A stretch of DNA of 64,000 bases from JAGWAJ01 sp965215155 (GCA_965215155.1 CBDCCY010000004.1:2790001-2854000), one strand, 5' to 3'. Shown: positions 33,551-42,846, counted from the stretch's first letter. Numbers and translations: made by a program. The notes: generated by a model from the letters alone, not told the origin.

Positions 33551-36033
33551 GCGGCGTCTCCTCGCGCGGCGCCTCCGCGCGCGACCTCGACCATCGACGA
33601 GTTGAGCGTGTGGCCGAGCGAGATGGGCTCGTACTTGTCGGGGCTGAGGATGCTGGCCGTCTGCTTTTCGTCGACGCCGCCCCAGCCCGTCGTGACGCTC
33701 ACCACCCCGCGCATGATGCCCCGCGTCACGTCGGCCATCGCTTCGATCTCGCCGCGGTCGTTGAAGACGCGGATGCGCCCGCCCTGCTCGATGCCGCGCG
33801 ACTTCGCGTCGTCCGGGTGGATCTGCAGCACCTGCCGGGCCCAGATCTCGGTCAGGAAGTCGTGGTGGTGGAAGCTGGAGTTGACGTGGTTGTGGTTCTT
33901 GCGGTTGATGAGCTGCAGCGGATAGCGGGCCGCGAGCGTCTCGTCGACCCAGGGCGCCTCCACCGGATGCTCGTACTCGAGAAGCGGCGCGAAGCCCTTG
34001 CCCTGCAGGTAGAGCGAGAAGAGCTCGATGCGGCCCGACTGCGTGTTGAAGCGCTTGTCGGCGAACGGGATCCACGGGTCGGGCATCGGGTTGACGGGAC
34101 CCTCCTCGAGCTGCTCCAGGGTGACGCCGGTCGGCTCGAGGACGTGCCGCAGGATCTCGTCGTCCGGCTTGTCGAAGTCGTCGCCGAAGCCGAGCCGCTT
34201 CGCCAGCTCGGTCATGATCCAGCGGTCGGAGCGCGCCTCGAAGAGCGGCTCGATCGCCTGCTCCATGAGCTGGATGTAGCGGCTGCGGATGCCGGCCAGC
34301 AGGCTCCGGGCCTCGAAGATGGTGGTCGCCGGCAGCACGATGTCGGCGTAGCGGGCGGTCGTCGTCATGAAGATGTCCTGCACGACGACGGATTCGACGT
34401 TGTCGAGGCCCGCGATGATCTTCCGCGTGTTCGGGTACTGCGTGAGCACGCCGGTCCCGGCCACGTGGATGGCCCGGATGGGGTGCGGCTTGCGCTCCAC
34501 GAGGTACTCGCCGAGCTTGGTGGCGGGGATGCCGTCGATCGGCTCGTTGCGCTGGAGGGGCACCGGGTAGTTGATGGTTCCGCCCTGCCCCAGGAAGCCG
34601 CCGTTGTCGTTGACCCCGCCCCCGAGCAGTCCGACGTTGCCGGTGAGCGACGCGAGGTAGAGATGGCCGATGACCGTCAGCGTGCCGTGATCCGTGCGCT
34701 GCGCGCCGGCCATGTTCTGGATGATGGCGGCCGGCCGGGTGGCGGCGTACTCGCGCGTCACCGGCGCGACGACGTCGCCCGGGGCGCCGGTGAGCCGTTC
34801 GACGACGGCCGGCGCATAGCGCGCGGCGATGGCGCGGAGCCACTCGAAAACCGGCTGGCAACGCGCGCCGCCGATCTCGTAGCTGCCCGAGAGCGCCGGC
34901 CGCACGCCCGGCGTGTCGACGGGGACGGGACGTCCGGCCCGCTCGTCCCACACGAGGAAGCGCCCCGAACCGCTGCGGCCGTCCGTCAGTAGCTCGAGGT
35001 CGCGGAGGTCGACCGGCAACTCCTCGCCGCCCGCCGGCCAGCCGTCCGCCTGGGCCGGGAGGTCGTAGCCCCGCTCACTGAGGCGGACCAGGAACGGCGC
35101 GTTGGTGAACTGCCGGACGTAGTCCTCGTCGAAAAGCTCCTCGTCGAGCAGCACCTTGATCATGCCGAGGGCGAGCGCCGCATCGGTGCCGGGGCGGATC
35201 TGGATCCAGCGGTCCGAGAGCGCCGCCGTCTCGCTCAGCCGGGGGTCGATGGTCACGAGTCGCGCGCCGTGGTCCTCCCGGGCCTGGAAGAGGTTCTTCA
35301 TGTAGCCCTGGTTGGAGACGGCGGGGTTGTTGCCCCAGGCAAGGAAGAAGCGGCTGTGGACCCACTCGTCGCGGAACTCGGAGCGGCCGCCGCCGAAGAC
35401 GGCGTTGAACCCCTCGGTGACCGAGGCGCAGCAGAGCTGCGAGATGATCGGCGTCGCGCCGCCGAAGCGGTTCCAGAAGGCGGAGTAGATCCCGCGGACG
35501 CCGGTCGAGAACGTGGACCAGTTGCCGGTCGAGCCGAAGGAGAGGAAGGCCTGGTTGCCGTCTTCGTCGAGGATCCGCCGGTAGCGCTCGGCGATGGTGT
35601 CGAGCGCCTCGTCCCAACTGATGCGCTCCCACTTGTCCTCGCCCCGACGCCCCAACCGGCGCATCGGGTACTTCAGCCGGTGCGGGCTGTAGAGCTGACG
35701 GATGCGGGAGAGGCCGCGCGCGCAGGCGAGGATGTTGAAGTCGGGGTCGCCGGTCACCTTGACCAGCCGGCCGTCCTCGACGTGGGCGAGGAGCGCGCAG
35801 TGCAGGCACTCGGGCGTGTTCGCGGTCCGAAAGATGCGGGCGCTGCCGGTCGCGCCGCCGGCCGCGGGGGCCGGGCTGCCGCCCGGCGTCCCGCCGGAGG
35901 GGTCGCGGGACAGCAGGAGTCCGCCGCCGCCGAGGGCCGTCGCGCCCCCCAGCAGCGCGCTCCACTTCAGGAATCCCCGGCGCGAGGACGCGTGGGCAGC
36001 GTCTCCGTCGACGACGTCGCGGGACCGTGGCAT
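33547..36033 (-). CDS. dmsA: DmsA-like molybdopterin oxidoreductase, catalytic subunit
   Basis: 828 residues. The Tat leader 'SSRRGFLKWSALLGG' is followed by a Gly/Pro linker. The Fe-S region shows only three cysteines (Cys76, 79, 104: 'PECLHC', 'ILACARG'), one fewer than the usual four. MGD-binding motifs of the DMSO reductase family follow ('ISWDEALDTIAERYRRIL', 'LSFGSTGNWSTFSTG', 'LAWGNNPAVSNQG', 'LLGGGVNDNGGFLGQGG', 'INRKNHNHVNSSFHHHDFL'). It likely reduces S- or N-oxides or related compounds; the substrate is not predictable. First gene of dmsABC-torD. Confidence 0.88.
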   Translation of the reverse strand: MPRSRDVVDGDAAHASSRRGFLKWSALLGGATALGGGGLLLSRDPSGGTPGGSPAPAAGGATGSARIFRTANTPECLHCALLAHVEDGRLVKVTGDPDFNILACARGLSRIRQLYSPHRLKYPMRRLGRRGEDKWERISWDEALDTIAERYRRILDEDGNQAFLSFGSTGNWSTFSTGVRGIYSAFWNRFGGATPIISQLCCASVTEGFNAVFGGGRSEFRDEWVHSRFFLAWGNNPAVSNQGYMKNLFQAREDHGARLVTIDPRLSETAALSDRWIQIRPGTDAALALGMIKVLLDEELFDEDYVRQFTNAPFLVRLSERGYDLPAQADGWPAGGEELPVDLRDLELLTDGRSGSGRFLVWDERAGRPVPVDTPGVRPALSGSYEIGGARCQPVFEWLRAIAARYAPAVVERLTGAPGDVVAPVTREYAATRPAAIIQNMAGAQRTDHGTLTVIGHLYLASLTGNVGLLGGGVNDNGGFLGQGGTINYPVPLQRNEPIDGIPATKLGEYLVERKPHPIRAIHVAGTGVLTQYPNTRKIIAGLDNVESVVVQDIFMTTTARYADIVLPATTIFEARSLLAGIRSRYIQLMEQAIEPLFEARSDRWIMTELAKRLGFGDDFDKPDDEILRHVLEPTGVTLEQLEEGPVNPMPDPWIPFADKRFNTQSGRIELFSLYLQGKGFAPLLEYEHPVEAPWVDETLAARYPLQLINRKNHNHVNSSFHHHDFLTEIWARQVLQIHPDDAKSRGIEQGGRIRVFNDRGEIEAMADVTRGIMRGVVSVTTGWGGVDEKQTASILSPDKYEPISLGHTLNSSMVEVARGGAARGDAA

Positions 36034-36136
36034 CGGCGTCCCCCCGAGGCTCCGCCGGGCGCGTATCGTCACCGCCGAGACGCGCCTTTCGCGCAGCAGT
36101 ACCCGGCGAGTATAGACCAGCGAGCCGGCGTCTACT

Positions 36137-36215
36137 AGGAGTCTGCGCCGCAGAAACGTGCCATGGACGACTGCGTGCCCGCGCAGACTCCCAACGCGCC
36201 CGTGAGGGCGCGCTA
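36137..36215. repeat. REP-like palindromic repeat, full copy
   Basis: A 79-bp element read on the minus strand starts with the TAG stop of the MOSC gene. It has a GCGCCC/GGGCGC hairpin and 'GGGAGTCTGCGCGGGC', and ends in GGCGCAGACTCCTAG, an inverted copy of the internal motif. The first 42 bases match 50472-50513 at 41 positions. Confidence 0.8.
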
Positions 36216-37043
36216 GAGCGCCTCAACCACGTCGCCGACGTGAATGCGACCCGGTCGCTCGACGCTCGCATAGACGCCCAGGTTGCCCCCGGCCTCGCTG
36301 ACCAGCCGCCGCAGCACTGTCGAGTCCCGCGGCAATCCTGCGAAGCCATGTGTCGTCATCACGCATCGCGGACAGGTCATCCTCACCTGCCACACCGAGT
36401 CTCCGACCCCAACTCGTCGACCGATCCAGTCTTGCTCCGGGAACCGGGACTTCTCCAGCGCATCGATCGTCACGCTCGGCCGGAAGCGTCGAACGTCGAT
36501 CGTCGCCTCCGGCGCAGACCGCTGCATCGTGGCGATCGACTCCGACGTGAGGAGCATCAGCGGCGCGAGGTCGACGAAGGGCTTCACCGGCCGACCTCCG
36601 AACTCGAGAAGCTCTTTCGGAATGGTCGACAGGTCGGGCAGCGGCTCCCCCGGCGCCCGCGCGAGAATCGCGTCGAGCTCGGCGGGGCTGGCCGCGGGAG
36701 CTCGCTCAACCGGAGGCGACCCACACGGCCACAGCGTGACGCGGTGCCCCAGGTACTCACTCAGCCGCTGGCCGGCGGATGGATCATCCGCCCGGAACGC
36801 CTCCCCTGTCGGAAGCTCGATCTCGGGCACGCCGGACCCGGACTGCGGCGACCTCCCGATGCAGCCCATCAATGCGGCGACACGTTTCCCGGTCATGAAG
36901 TTGCCGCGCAACTCGTCGCGCACGGCCCAGACGCGATCCCCCGCAATCCCCTCGTCACGTATCTCGGCGCTCTGGATGCTCTCGCCCAGCATGCTCTTGA
37001 CGGGATAACGGCATATCGCCGCCACAGTCCCAAGCGCAGCCAT
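36213..37043 (-). CDS. MOSC domain protein (mARC/YcbX-like)
   Basis: 276 residues from an ATG with AGGAGAATGAG upstream. MOSC_N: 'AICRYPVKSMLGESIQSAEI' and 'GIAGDRVWAVRD'. MOSC core: 'TIDVRRFRPSVTIDALEK', 'RMTCPRCVMTT' with the conserved Cys that ligates the molybdenum cofactor in mARC/YcbX proteins, and 'GVYASVERPGRIHVGDVVE'. Proteins of this type reduce N-hydroxylated compounds or handle Moco sulfur. Its place between the aldo/keto reductase and the dms genes fits a redox cluster. Confidence 0.88.
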   Translation of the reverse strand: MAALGTVAAICRYPVKSMLGESIQSAEIRDEGIAGDRVWAVRDELRGNFMTGKRVAALMGCIGRSPQSGSGVPEIELPTGEAFRADDPSAGQRLSEYLGHRVTLWPCGSPPVERAPAASPAELDAILARAPGEPLPDLSTIPKELLEFGGRPVKPFVDLAPLMLLTSESIATMQRSAPEATIDVRRFRPSVTIDALEKSRFPEQDWIGRRVGVGDSVWQVRMTCPRCVMTTHGFAGLPRDSTVLRRLVSEAGGNLGVYASVERPGRIHVGDVVEAL

Positions 37044-37078
37044 CTCATTCTCCTGGCGGCTCTTGCCTGCCGCGAGCG

Positions 37079-38155
37079 TCAGGCGGGGAAGTGCTCGTTG
37101 TCGATCGCATCCAGCATGCCGCCGGTGGCCAGTTGGCGGATCAGACTCTTCTCGCTGTGGAGCAGGTAGTAGGTCCAGGGCAGCGCGGGGGCGCTCATCT
37201 CGTTCAGCGCCCGCCTGTCCTCCTGCGGGAGGGTGACCTCCAGGTACTGCAGGCTGTTCTCGATCTGGGAGACCTTGCGGGCCCCGACCATCGGGATCAC
37301 GCCGCGCTCCCGCACCCACGCCAGGGCCACTGCGGCCGAGCTGGTTCCGAGGCGGTCGGCGATCTCGTCCACCTTGCGGGTGATCTCGTACGCCTTCTCG
37401 TCGAACTGGAAGGCGACCTGCTTGAAGAACTCGCTGTCGTACCGCCGGCTCTCCGAGCCGTTGCCCCGCGTGTACTTGCCGGTCAGGAAGCCGCCGGCCA
37501 GCGGCGAGTACGCGTTCACGCTGATGCCGAGCGCGCGGGCGCAGGGAATCACCTCGAGCTCCAGGTCCCTCGAGACCAGGTTGTACTGATACTGCAGGGC
37601 CGAGATCGGCTCCCAGCCGCGCTGCTCGGCCACCGTCTGGCCGCGCGCCACCACCCAGGCCGGCGTGTTGCACAGGCCGAAGTGCAGGACCTTGCCCTGC
37701 TGCACGAGGTCGTTGACGTTGCGCATCACGTCCGCGATGTCGGTGCTGTACTCCCAGAAGTGAATCCACAGGAGATCGATGTAGTCCGCGCCGAGGCGCT
37801 TCAGGCTCCCTTCCACCGAATGCACCATGCTCTTCTTGTGGTTGCCGCCGGCGTTGGGATGGTCCCGGATGCTCGGATCCACTCCGCTGTCCGGGGTGTT
37901 GGTGTACTTCGTCGTCACGACGTAGCGATGGCGATCGGACGCGACGAACTCGCCCAGGATCCGCTCGCTGAGACCGCCGTTGTACACTTCGTTGGCCGTG
38001 TCGAAGTAGTTGCCGCCCTTCTCCGCGAAGGCCTCCAGGATCCGGCGGCTCTCCTCGGGTCCGGCGGAACTGGGGGACTCCGTCGACATCATCATCGTGC
38101 CGAGGCAGACCTCCGACACGCGCAGGCCGCTCTTGCCCAGCAGCTTGTACCGCAT
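37079..38155 (-). CDS. aldo/keto reductase
   Basis: 358 residues: 'YKLLGKSGLRVSEVCLGTMM', the catalytic region 'GGNYFDTANEVYNGG' (Asp and Tyr of the tetrad), 'VVTTKYTN' (Lys), and 'IDLLWIHFWEYST' (His). NADPH-binding motifs at the C-terminus include 'IPMVGARKVSQIENSL'. This is the AKR family acting on aldehydes, ketones or sugars. Clustered with MOSC 35 bp downstream. Confidence 0.92.
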   Translation of the reverse strand: MRYKLLGKSGLRVSEVCLGTMMMSTESPSSAGPEESRRILEAFAEKGGNYFDTANEVYNGGLSERILGEFVASDRHRYVVTTKYTNTPDSGVDPSIRDHPNAGGNHKKSMVHSVEGSLKRLGADYIDLLWIHFWEYSTDIADVMRNVNDLVQQGKVLHFGLCNTPAWVVARGQTVAEQRGWEPISALQYQYNLVSRDLELEVIPCARALGISVNAYSPLAGGFLTGKYTRGNGSESRRYDSEFFKQVAFQFDEKAYEITRKVDEIADRLGTSSAAVALAWVRERGVIPMVGARKVSQIENSLQYLEVTLPQEDRRALNEMSAPALPWTYYLLHSEKSLIRQLATGGMLDAIDNEHFPA

Positions 38156-38384
38156 TCTCGTCCCTGTACCCTTCTGAATGACTTCGGGGCGATGATGTCG
38201 CGGAGTCGGGCAGGCCGTCGGGAGCTACCATTCGTCCCCTGTGTTTCGAACACCTGGGAGGGACTTGTGCCCCGACGGTTCGCCATCGATGGACGCCCAG
38301 TGGGGAGTTTGCGCCGTAGAGCGCCAGTACAGGGACCGGCAGGCATCGTTGGCGCGCCCGTTCGATTCGCCTGGGAGGTTAAAG

Positions 38385-39653
38385 TTGAAGTTGGAATGGT
38401 TCGCGGGTGTGGACTGGGGCTCGCAACAACATCAGGTGTGCGTGCTCGACGCCGACGGGAAGGTGCTCGGAGAACGGGTGTTCGAGCATGGCGGTGCAGG
38501 GTTGCTGCAAATGGCGGACTGGCTGCTGTCGTTCGCAAAGGGCGACGCGAGCGAAGTCGGCGTGGCGGTCGAGACGCCACGCGGGCCGGTGGTCGAGAGC
38601 CTGATGGAACGCGGCTTCGCCGTCCACTCGATCAACCCGAAACAGCTCGACCGCTTCCGCGACCGGCTGTCGCCGGCAGGGGCGAAGGACGACCGGCGGG
38701 ACGCCCGGGTGCTGGCCTCGGCGCTGCGTACCGACCCGCACTGTCTTCGGCGGCTGGAATCGACCGACCCGGCGATCGTCGAGTTGCGGGAGTGGTCGCG
38801 CCTCAACGAGGACCTGACTCGGGAACGGGTGCGTCTGGCCAACCGCATGCGGGATCAGCTCTGGCGCTACTACCCACAGTTCCTCGACGCGGTTGACGAC
38901 GACGTCGCGGCGCCGTGGGCGCTCGACCTGTGGCAGAGCCTGCCGACGCCGCGTGCCGGCCAACGCGTGCGCGAGGTGACGCTCACCAGAGTGTTGAAAC
39001 AGCATCGCATCCGCCGGATCGACGCCGCGACATTGCGCGCCAAGCTGCGTACGCCGGCCGTCACGCTGACGCCGGGCGCGGCCGAAGCCGCCACTACGCA
39101 TGTGCGGCTCGTCGCTGAACGCCTCGCCCTGGTCAACCGCCAGCTCGATCAGGCTCGGCGCGAACTCGATGGGTTGGTACATCAGCTCGCCGAGGCTGCT
39201 CCGGCGGACGACCCGAACGCTTCGACGGAGGACGAACCCTCGTCGAAAGCGCTGCCGGATGCGGCGATCCTGCTGTCGCTGCCCGGCATCGGCGCCAAGG
39301 TGCTCGCCACGCTGCTTGCCGAAGGCAACGACGCGGTGGAGCGGCGGGACTACAACGCGTTGCGCTGTTTGTGCGGGGTGGCTCCAGTCACCCGGCGTTC
39401 GGGCAAGAGCATGATCGTGATGCGGCGACAGGCGGCCCATGGCCGGCTGCGCGACGCCGCCTACCACTGGGCCCGCGTCGCTGCCCAACGCGACCCGGTC
39501 AGCCATGACAAGTACCGGTCGCTGCGCGCCCGCGGCCACGGGCACGCCCGCGCCCTGCGCTCGGTGGCCGACCGACTGCTGAACGTCGCCTGCGCGATGC
39601 TGCGTGACGGTGTCTGCTTCGACCCGCAGCGCGCCGGGATTGGCGCTGCCTGA
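38385..39653 (+). CDS. IS110-family transposase
   Basis: 422 residues from a TTG preceded by GGGAGG. The DEDD-type N-terminal domain opens 'FAGVDWGSQQHQVCVLDADG' and includes 'VAVETPRGPVVESL' and 'KDDRRDARVLASAL'. The C-terminal transposase_20 domain has 'LLSLPGIGAKVLATLLAE' and 'ALRCLCGVAPVTRRSGKS' with the serine expected in this family. The frame is complete, so it may be active. IS110 elements lack classical inverted repeats, and the outer ends were not determined. Confidence 0.92.
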   Translation: MKLEWFAGVDWGSQQHQVCVLDADGKVLGERVFEHGGAGLLQMADWLLSFAKGDASEVGVAVETPRGPVVESLMERGFAVHSINPKQLDRFRDRLSPAGAKDDRRDARVLASALRTDPHCLRRLESTDPAIVELREWSRLNEDLTRERVRLANRMRDQLWRYYPQFLDAVDDDVAAPWALDLWQSLPTPRAGQRVREVTLTRVLKQHRIRRIDAATLRAKLRTPAVTLTPGAAEAATTHVRLVAERLALVNRQLDQARRELDGLVHQLAEAAPADDPNASTEDEPSSKALPDAAILLSLPGIGAKVLATLLAEGNDAVERRDYNALRCLCGVAPVTRRSGKSMIVMRRQAAHGRLRDAAYHWARVAAQRDPVSHDKYRSLRARGHGHARALRSVADRLLNVACAMLRDGVCFDPQRAGIGAA

Positions 39654-40067
39654 GCGGATCGTCGACATGTAGCTCGTGGCGTCCCGGACCAGGCGCCGCG
39701 CATTCTGTTCGTGGAACGAGGGCCAGCCTTCTGGCTGGCCCGCAAGAACTTCCCGCACGGTCAGCCGCGGCAGTCACCGGAGGCCGTAGCGGAGCGAAGG
39801 AGCCGGGAAGCGGCTTGACGGCCGCGGTTGACCGTGCGCGAGGCAAACGCGTTCCGAGCGCAGCGAGGGCATTCATTTGCCTTCAAGCCGACCCACATCT
39901 GTGTCCAGAGGGCGGCATGATCGCGTCCTCGGACTCGATAGAAGGCGCCACCGAACGAACTCGAAAATCCGCTTGACAAACGGTGGGGAGTCCTGTACTT
40001 CAACGGCTATTGGCACACCGGGCGGCGCCTGCTCGCCAACGTCGCCGGTCTCCTGCTGATCGGCATC
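39654..40067. other. non-coding region between IS110 transposase and sensor kinase
   Basis: 414 bp. It holds a perfect 9-bp hairpin (39720-39728 with 39733-39741, loop TTCT) just after the transposase, and a longer inverted repeat (39754-39769 with 39823-39838, 15 of 16 matching). Both may belong to the IS110 non-coding end. From 39942 the frame of the kinase is already open. Confidence 0.6.
39720..39741 (+). terminator. hairpin after IS110 transposase
   Basis: GGGCCAGCC-TTCT-GGCTGGCCC, a perfect 9-bp stem 66 bp after the transposase stop. Could be a terminator or an IS-end structure. Confidence 0.55.
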
Positions 40068-40955
40068 GTGTGGATGCCGTTCAACGCGGGCGCGACAACG
40101 TTCTTCATCTACGGCGGCGCGTTCGTCGGGCGCGCGCTCCGACCGCCGCGCGCCTGGGGATACGTTGCGGGCGTTGCGCTCCTGCTCCTCGTGGAGTCGC
40201 TGTTGCTGGACCTGCCCGCGGAGTTCCTCCTGTTCGGGGCTCCGGTCACTGCGCTCGTCGGCGCCGCGACCGTCCATCTCGCGGAAGCCGGGCGCCAGGA
40301 GAGCGCATTGAAGCTGTCGCAGGCCGAGGTGCGGCGGCTCGCGACCGTCGCCGAGCGCGAGCGGATTGCGCGCGACCTCCACGATCTGCTCGGTCATACG
40401 CTGTCGGTAATCGCCATCAAGGCCGAGCTGGCCGCGAAGCTCGCGGTGCGCGGAGACGGGCGGGCGGAGCAGGAGATCCGCGACGTCGAGGCGATCTCTC
40501 GCGACGCCCTGCGCCAGGTGCGCGAAGCGGTGGCCGGCTTCCGCCGGGCGGACCTGGACGGCGAGCTGGCCAGCGCCCGGCTCGCGTGCGAGGCGCGGGG
40601 CATCCGGTTGGCGGTCGACCGCCAACCGCTGGACGTGGGGCCGGATCCCGAAGCGGTGCTGGCGCTGTGCCTGCGTGAGGCGATCACCAACGTCGTTCGC
40701 CACTCGGACGCCCGTCACTGCCGGGTCAGTCTCGCCCGCGAGGGCACGCGGATCCGCCTCGCCGTGGCCGACGACGGGGCAGGCGGTGCGATTCGGGAGG
40801 GCGCAGGCCTCTCCGGGATGCGCGAGCGGGTGGGGCGGGCAGGTGGTGAGATGACGGTGGAGTCCGCGAAGGGTGTCACCCTCTCCGTCCGCGTCCCGGC
40901 CGACGCCGGGCCGCAGAGGCCGGGGGTGCGCGCGCCGGGTCGGGAAGCGGCATGA
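40068..40955 (+). CDS. DesK-type sensor histidine kinase, 5'-shortened
   Basis: 295 residues from a GTG; the frame is open back to 39942 without a clear start and reads 'RWGVLYFNGYWHTGRRLLAN', so the N-terminus may be lost to IS110 insertion. Remaining parts: two or three membrane segments, dimerisation/phosphoacceptor box 'ERERIARDLHDLLGHTLSVI' (HisKA_3), N-box 'LREAITNVVRHSDARH', G-box 'AVADDGAGGAI' and 'GLSGMRERV'. The usual family length is 350-400. It overlaps the response regulator by 4 bp. Confidence 0.85.
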   Translation: MWMPFNAGATTFFIYGGAFVGRALRPPRAWGYVAGVALLLLVESLLLDLPAEFLLFGAPVTALVGAATVHLAEAGRQESALKLSQAEVRRLATVAERERIARDLHDLLGHTLSVIAIKAELAAKLAVRGDGRAEQEIRDVEAISRDALRQVREAVAGFRRADLDGELASARLACEARGIRLAVDRQPLDVGPDPEAVLALCLREAITNVVRHSDARHCRVSLAREGTRIRLAVADDGAGGAIREGAGLSGMRERVGRAGGEMTVESAKGVTLSVRVPADAGPQRPGVRAPGREAA

Positions 40956-41548
40956 TTCGCGTCCTGGTTGCGGAAGACCAGGCGATGGTGCTCGGCGCGC
41001 TCTGCGCGCTGCTCGACCTCGAGGACGACATCGAGGTGGTCGCTCGCGCGAGGAACGGCGCCGAGGCCCTCGATCTGACGGAGCGCCTGCATCCGGACGT
41101 CGTGCTCACCGACATCGAGATGCCGCGGATGGGCGGGCTGGAGCTTGCGTCGGCGCTAGCCGAGCGAGGAACGCGCGTCATCATCCTGACCACCTTCGCC
41201 CGTCCCGGCTACCTGCGCCGTGCGCTCGACGCCGGCGTGCGCGGGTACCTGCTGAAGGACGCGCCGGCCGAGGAGCTCGCGCGGGCGGTCCGCGACGTGC
41301 GGGCCGGCCGCCGCGTCATTGCGCCGGAGCTGGCCGCCGAGGCCTGGTGCGAGGCCGACCCGCTGACCGACCGCGAGCGGCAGGTCCTGCGCCTCGCCGG
41401 CGACGGCCTCTCAGGCGCGGGCATAGCGTCGAACCTCGGTCTCACGGAAGGGACCGTGCGCAACTACCTGTCGGAGGCGATCGGGAAGCTCGGTGCGTCG
41501 AACCGCGTCGAAGCCGCACGCATCGCTCGCCGGAAGGGGTGGCTCTGA
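40952..41548 (+). CDS. NarL/LuxR-type response regulator (DesR-like)
   Basis: 198 residues. Receiver domain: 'IRVLVAEDQAMVLGALCALL', phosphoacceptor Asp in 'VVLTDIEMPRMGG', 'ILTTFARPGYLRRALDAGVR' and Lys in 'GYLLKDAPAEEL'. The C-terminal LuxR HTH reads 'PLTDRERQVLRLAGDGLSGA' and 'LTEGTVRNYLSEAIGKLG'. Pairs with the kinase, whose end it overlaps (ATGA). A terminator-like hairpin follows at 41569-41587. Confidence 0.92.
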   Translation: MIRVLVAEDQAMVLGALCALLDLEDDIEVVARARNGAEALDLTERLHPDVVLTDIEMPRMGGLELASALAERGTRVIILTTFARPGYLRRALDAGVRGYLLKDAPAEELARAVRDVRAGRRVIAPELAAEAWCEADPLTDRERQVLRLAGDGLSGAGIASNLGLTEGTVRNYLSEAIGKLGASNRVEAARIARRKGWL

Positions 41549-41568
41549 GGGCCGCCGCGGCAGGACCG

Positions 41569-41587
41569 CACGACCCCTGAGGTCGTG
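41569..41587 (+). terminator. stem-loop between convergent genes
   Basis: CACGACC-CCTGA-GGTCGTG 21 bp after the response regulator stop, between convergent genes. Short stem, no T-run. Confidence 0.45.
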
Positions 41588-41629
41588 GGCGGTGCGTCTT
41601 CCTGTCCTGCGGCTCCGGCGGGTGACCAT

Positions 41630-42178
41630 CTACTCCTCCCGCACCCGCCGGGCGGCGGTAGCGCGATCGACGATCGAGACGACGGTCGACGCGATCAGCA
41701 CGTACGCGGTCGCGCGAGCGGCGTACCCCAGCATCGCCGCCATGCCGGAGAACACGTCCAGACGGGCCGCCGCGAGCCCGACCAGCGGCACGAAGTAGCC
41801 GATCCCGTTCCAGCGCCCGAGCGTGCTCATGCGCAGCCGCTTCTGCCGATGCACCCGGTAGGAGTCGAACACGTACTGGCCGAAGGCGGCCACGACGAGG
41901 GCGGGCAGCACCAGGGGAACGCGGCCCGCCACCCCGGCGCCGGTCAGGCAGGCGGTCACGAACAGACAGTCGGTCGCGTGGTCGAACAGTTGCCCCCGGG
42001 GTGACGCAGTGCCGAGCCGCCGGGCGACCATGCCGTCGAAGTAGTCGCTGGCGATGGCCGTGGCCAGCAGGACGGCGACGAGCCCCGCGCCGAGGAGATC
42101 GGGCCGCGCGAAGGAGACCGCCAAGGGCAGGGCCAGCACCAGCCGGAGTCCGGTGAGGACGTGAGCCGTGCCGGCCAT
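41630..42178 (-). CDS. CDP-alcohol phosphatidyltransferase
   Basis: 182 residues with about five membrane helices. The catalytic signature D-x2-D-G-x2-A-R-x8-G-x3-D-x3-D is present as 'DYFDGMVARR' followed by 'GTASPRGQLFDHATD'. The enzyme joins a CDP-activated lipid or alcohol to a second alcohol during phospholipid synthesis. The acceptor cannot be told from sequence. Convergent with the response regulator. Confidence 0.88.
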   Translation of the reverse strand: MAGTAHVLTGLRLVLALPLAVSFARPDLLGAGLVAVLLATAIASDYFDGMVARRLGTASPRGQLFDHATDCLFVTACLTGAGVAGRVPLVLPALVVAAFGQYVFDSYRVHRQKRLRMSTLGRWNGIGYFVPLVGLAAARLDVFSGMAAMLGYAARATAYVLIASTVVSIVDRATAARRVREE

Positions 42179-42262
42179 GAAGTCTCTCTACCGCGGAGAA
42201 CGGGGTAGGCTACTTGCAGGACCGCCAGGGGAGGGAGCAGCGCCGCAGGAAGGGAGTCGCTC

Positions 42263-42790
42263 ATGGATGGCCGGAAACTGCTTCGTCAGCTCTACGCCCA
42301 CATGGAATGGGCCGATGCCAGCGTCTGGTCCGAGGCCCTCAAGGTGGACCGGGCCTCCGACGATCAGCGGTTGCGCGACAAGCTGCACCACCTCCACGAG
42401 ACGCAGCAGGCGTACGTGAGCATGTGGACCGGCCAGCCGTCGCGGAGCGCGGAGGACGGCGACTCCCTCGCTGCCATCTACGCGCAGGCGCAAGCGTTCT
42501 ACCCGGCAGCGGGGAGGTTTCTGGCCGCCACCGATGAGCAGGCGCTGGCCGAGTCGGTGTCGGGCGCCTTCGCCGAACGCATGCAGCAGTACCTCGGGCC
42601 TCCACGAGGCGCGGTCACACTCGGGGACACCGCGATTCAGGTCGTGTCGCATACGACACACCACCGCGGGCAGGTCATGACCCGGCTTCGCGAGATCGGC
42701 GGCGAGCCGCCGCTCGTGGACTACGTGATCTGGTTGTGGTCGGGGATGCCCGCCGCGGTATGGGCTCCTCGCCCGCCAACCGTCGCCTGA
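42263..42790 (+). CDS. DinB-family protein
   Basis: 175 residues: a four-helix DinB/YfiT-like fold with the metal-binding His candidates in 'LYAHMEWADASVWSEAL', 'LHHLHETQQAYVSMWTGQP' and 'VVSHTTHHRGQVMTRLREIG'. Family members are metal-dependent thiol-transferase-like or stress proteins. No co-transcribed partner. A bidirectional stem-loop follows. Confidence 0.88.
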   Translation: MDGRKLLRQLYAHMEWADASVWSEALKVDRASDDQRLRDKLHHLHETQQAYVSMWTGQPSRSAEDGDSLAAIYAQAQAFYPAAGRFLAATDEQALAESVSGAFAERMQQYLGPPRGAVTLGDTAIQVVSHTTHHRGQVMTRLREIGGEPPLVDYVIWLWSGMPAAVWAPRPPTVA

Positions 42791-42820
42791 CGGCTCCGGT
42801 TGGCGCCCAGCCGCGCCTAC

Positions 42821-42846
42821 AGGAGCCTGTTACGGGACAGGCTCCT
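42821..42846. terminator. bidirectional stem-loop
   Basis: AGGAGCCTGT-TACGGG-ACAGGCTCCT, a perfect 10-bp stem in the gap between the convergent DinB and bamD genes. Confidence 0.65.

Noticed and set aside
33547..36033. Catalytic subunit as nitrate reductase NarG/NapA
   Set aside because: Gene order with DmsB/DmsC/TorD and the overall motifs fit the DmsA group better; NarG is much longer.
39973..40001. TTGACA followed 17 bp later by TACTTC as a promoter for the kinase
   Set aside because: The -10 match is poor and the kinase frame already runs through it; not reported as a feature.
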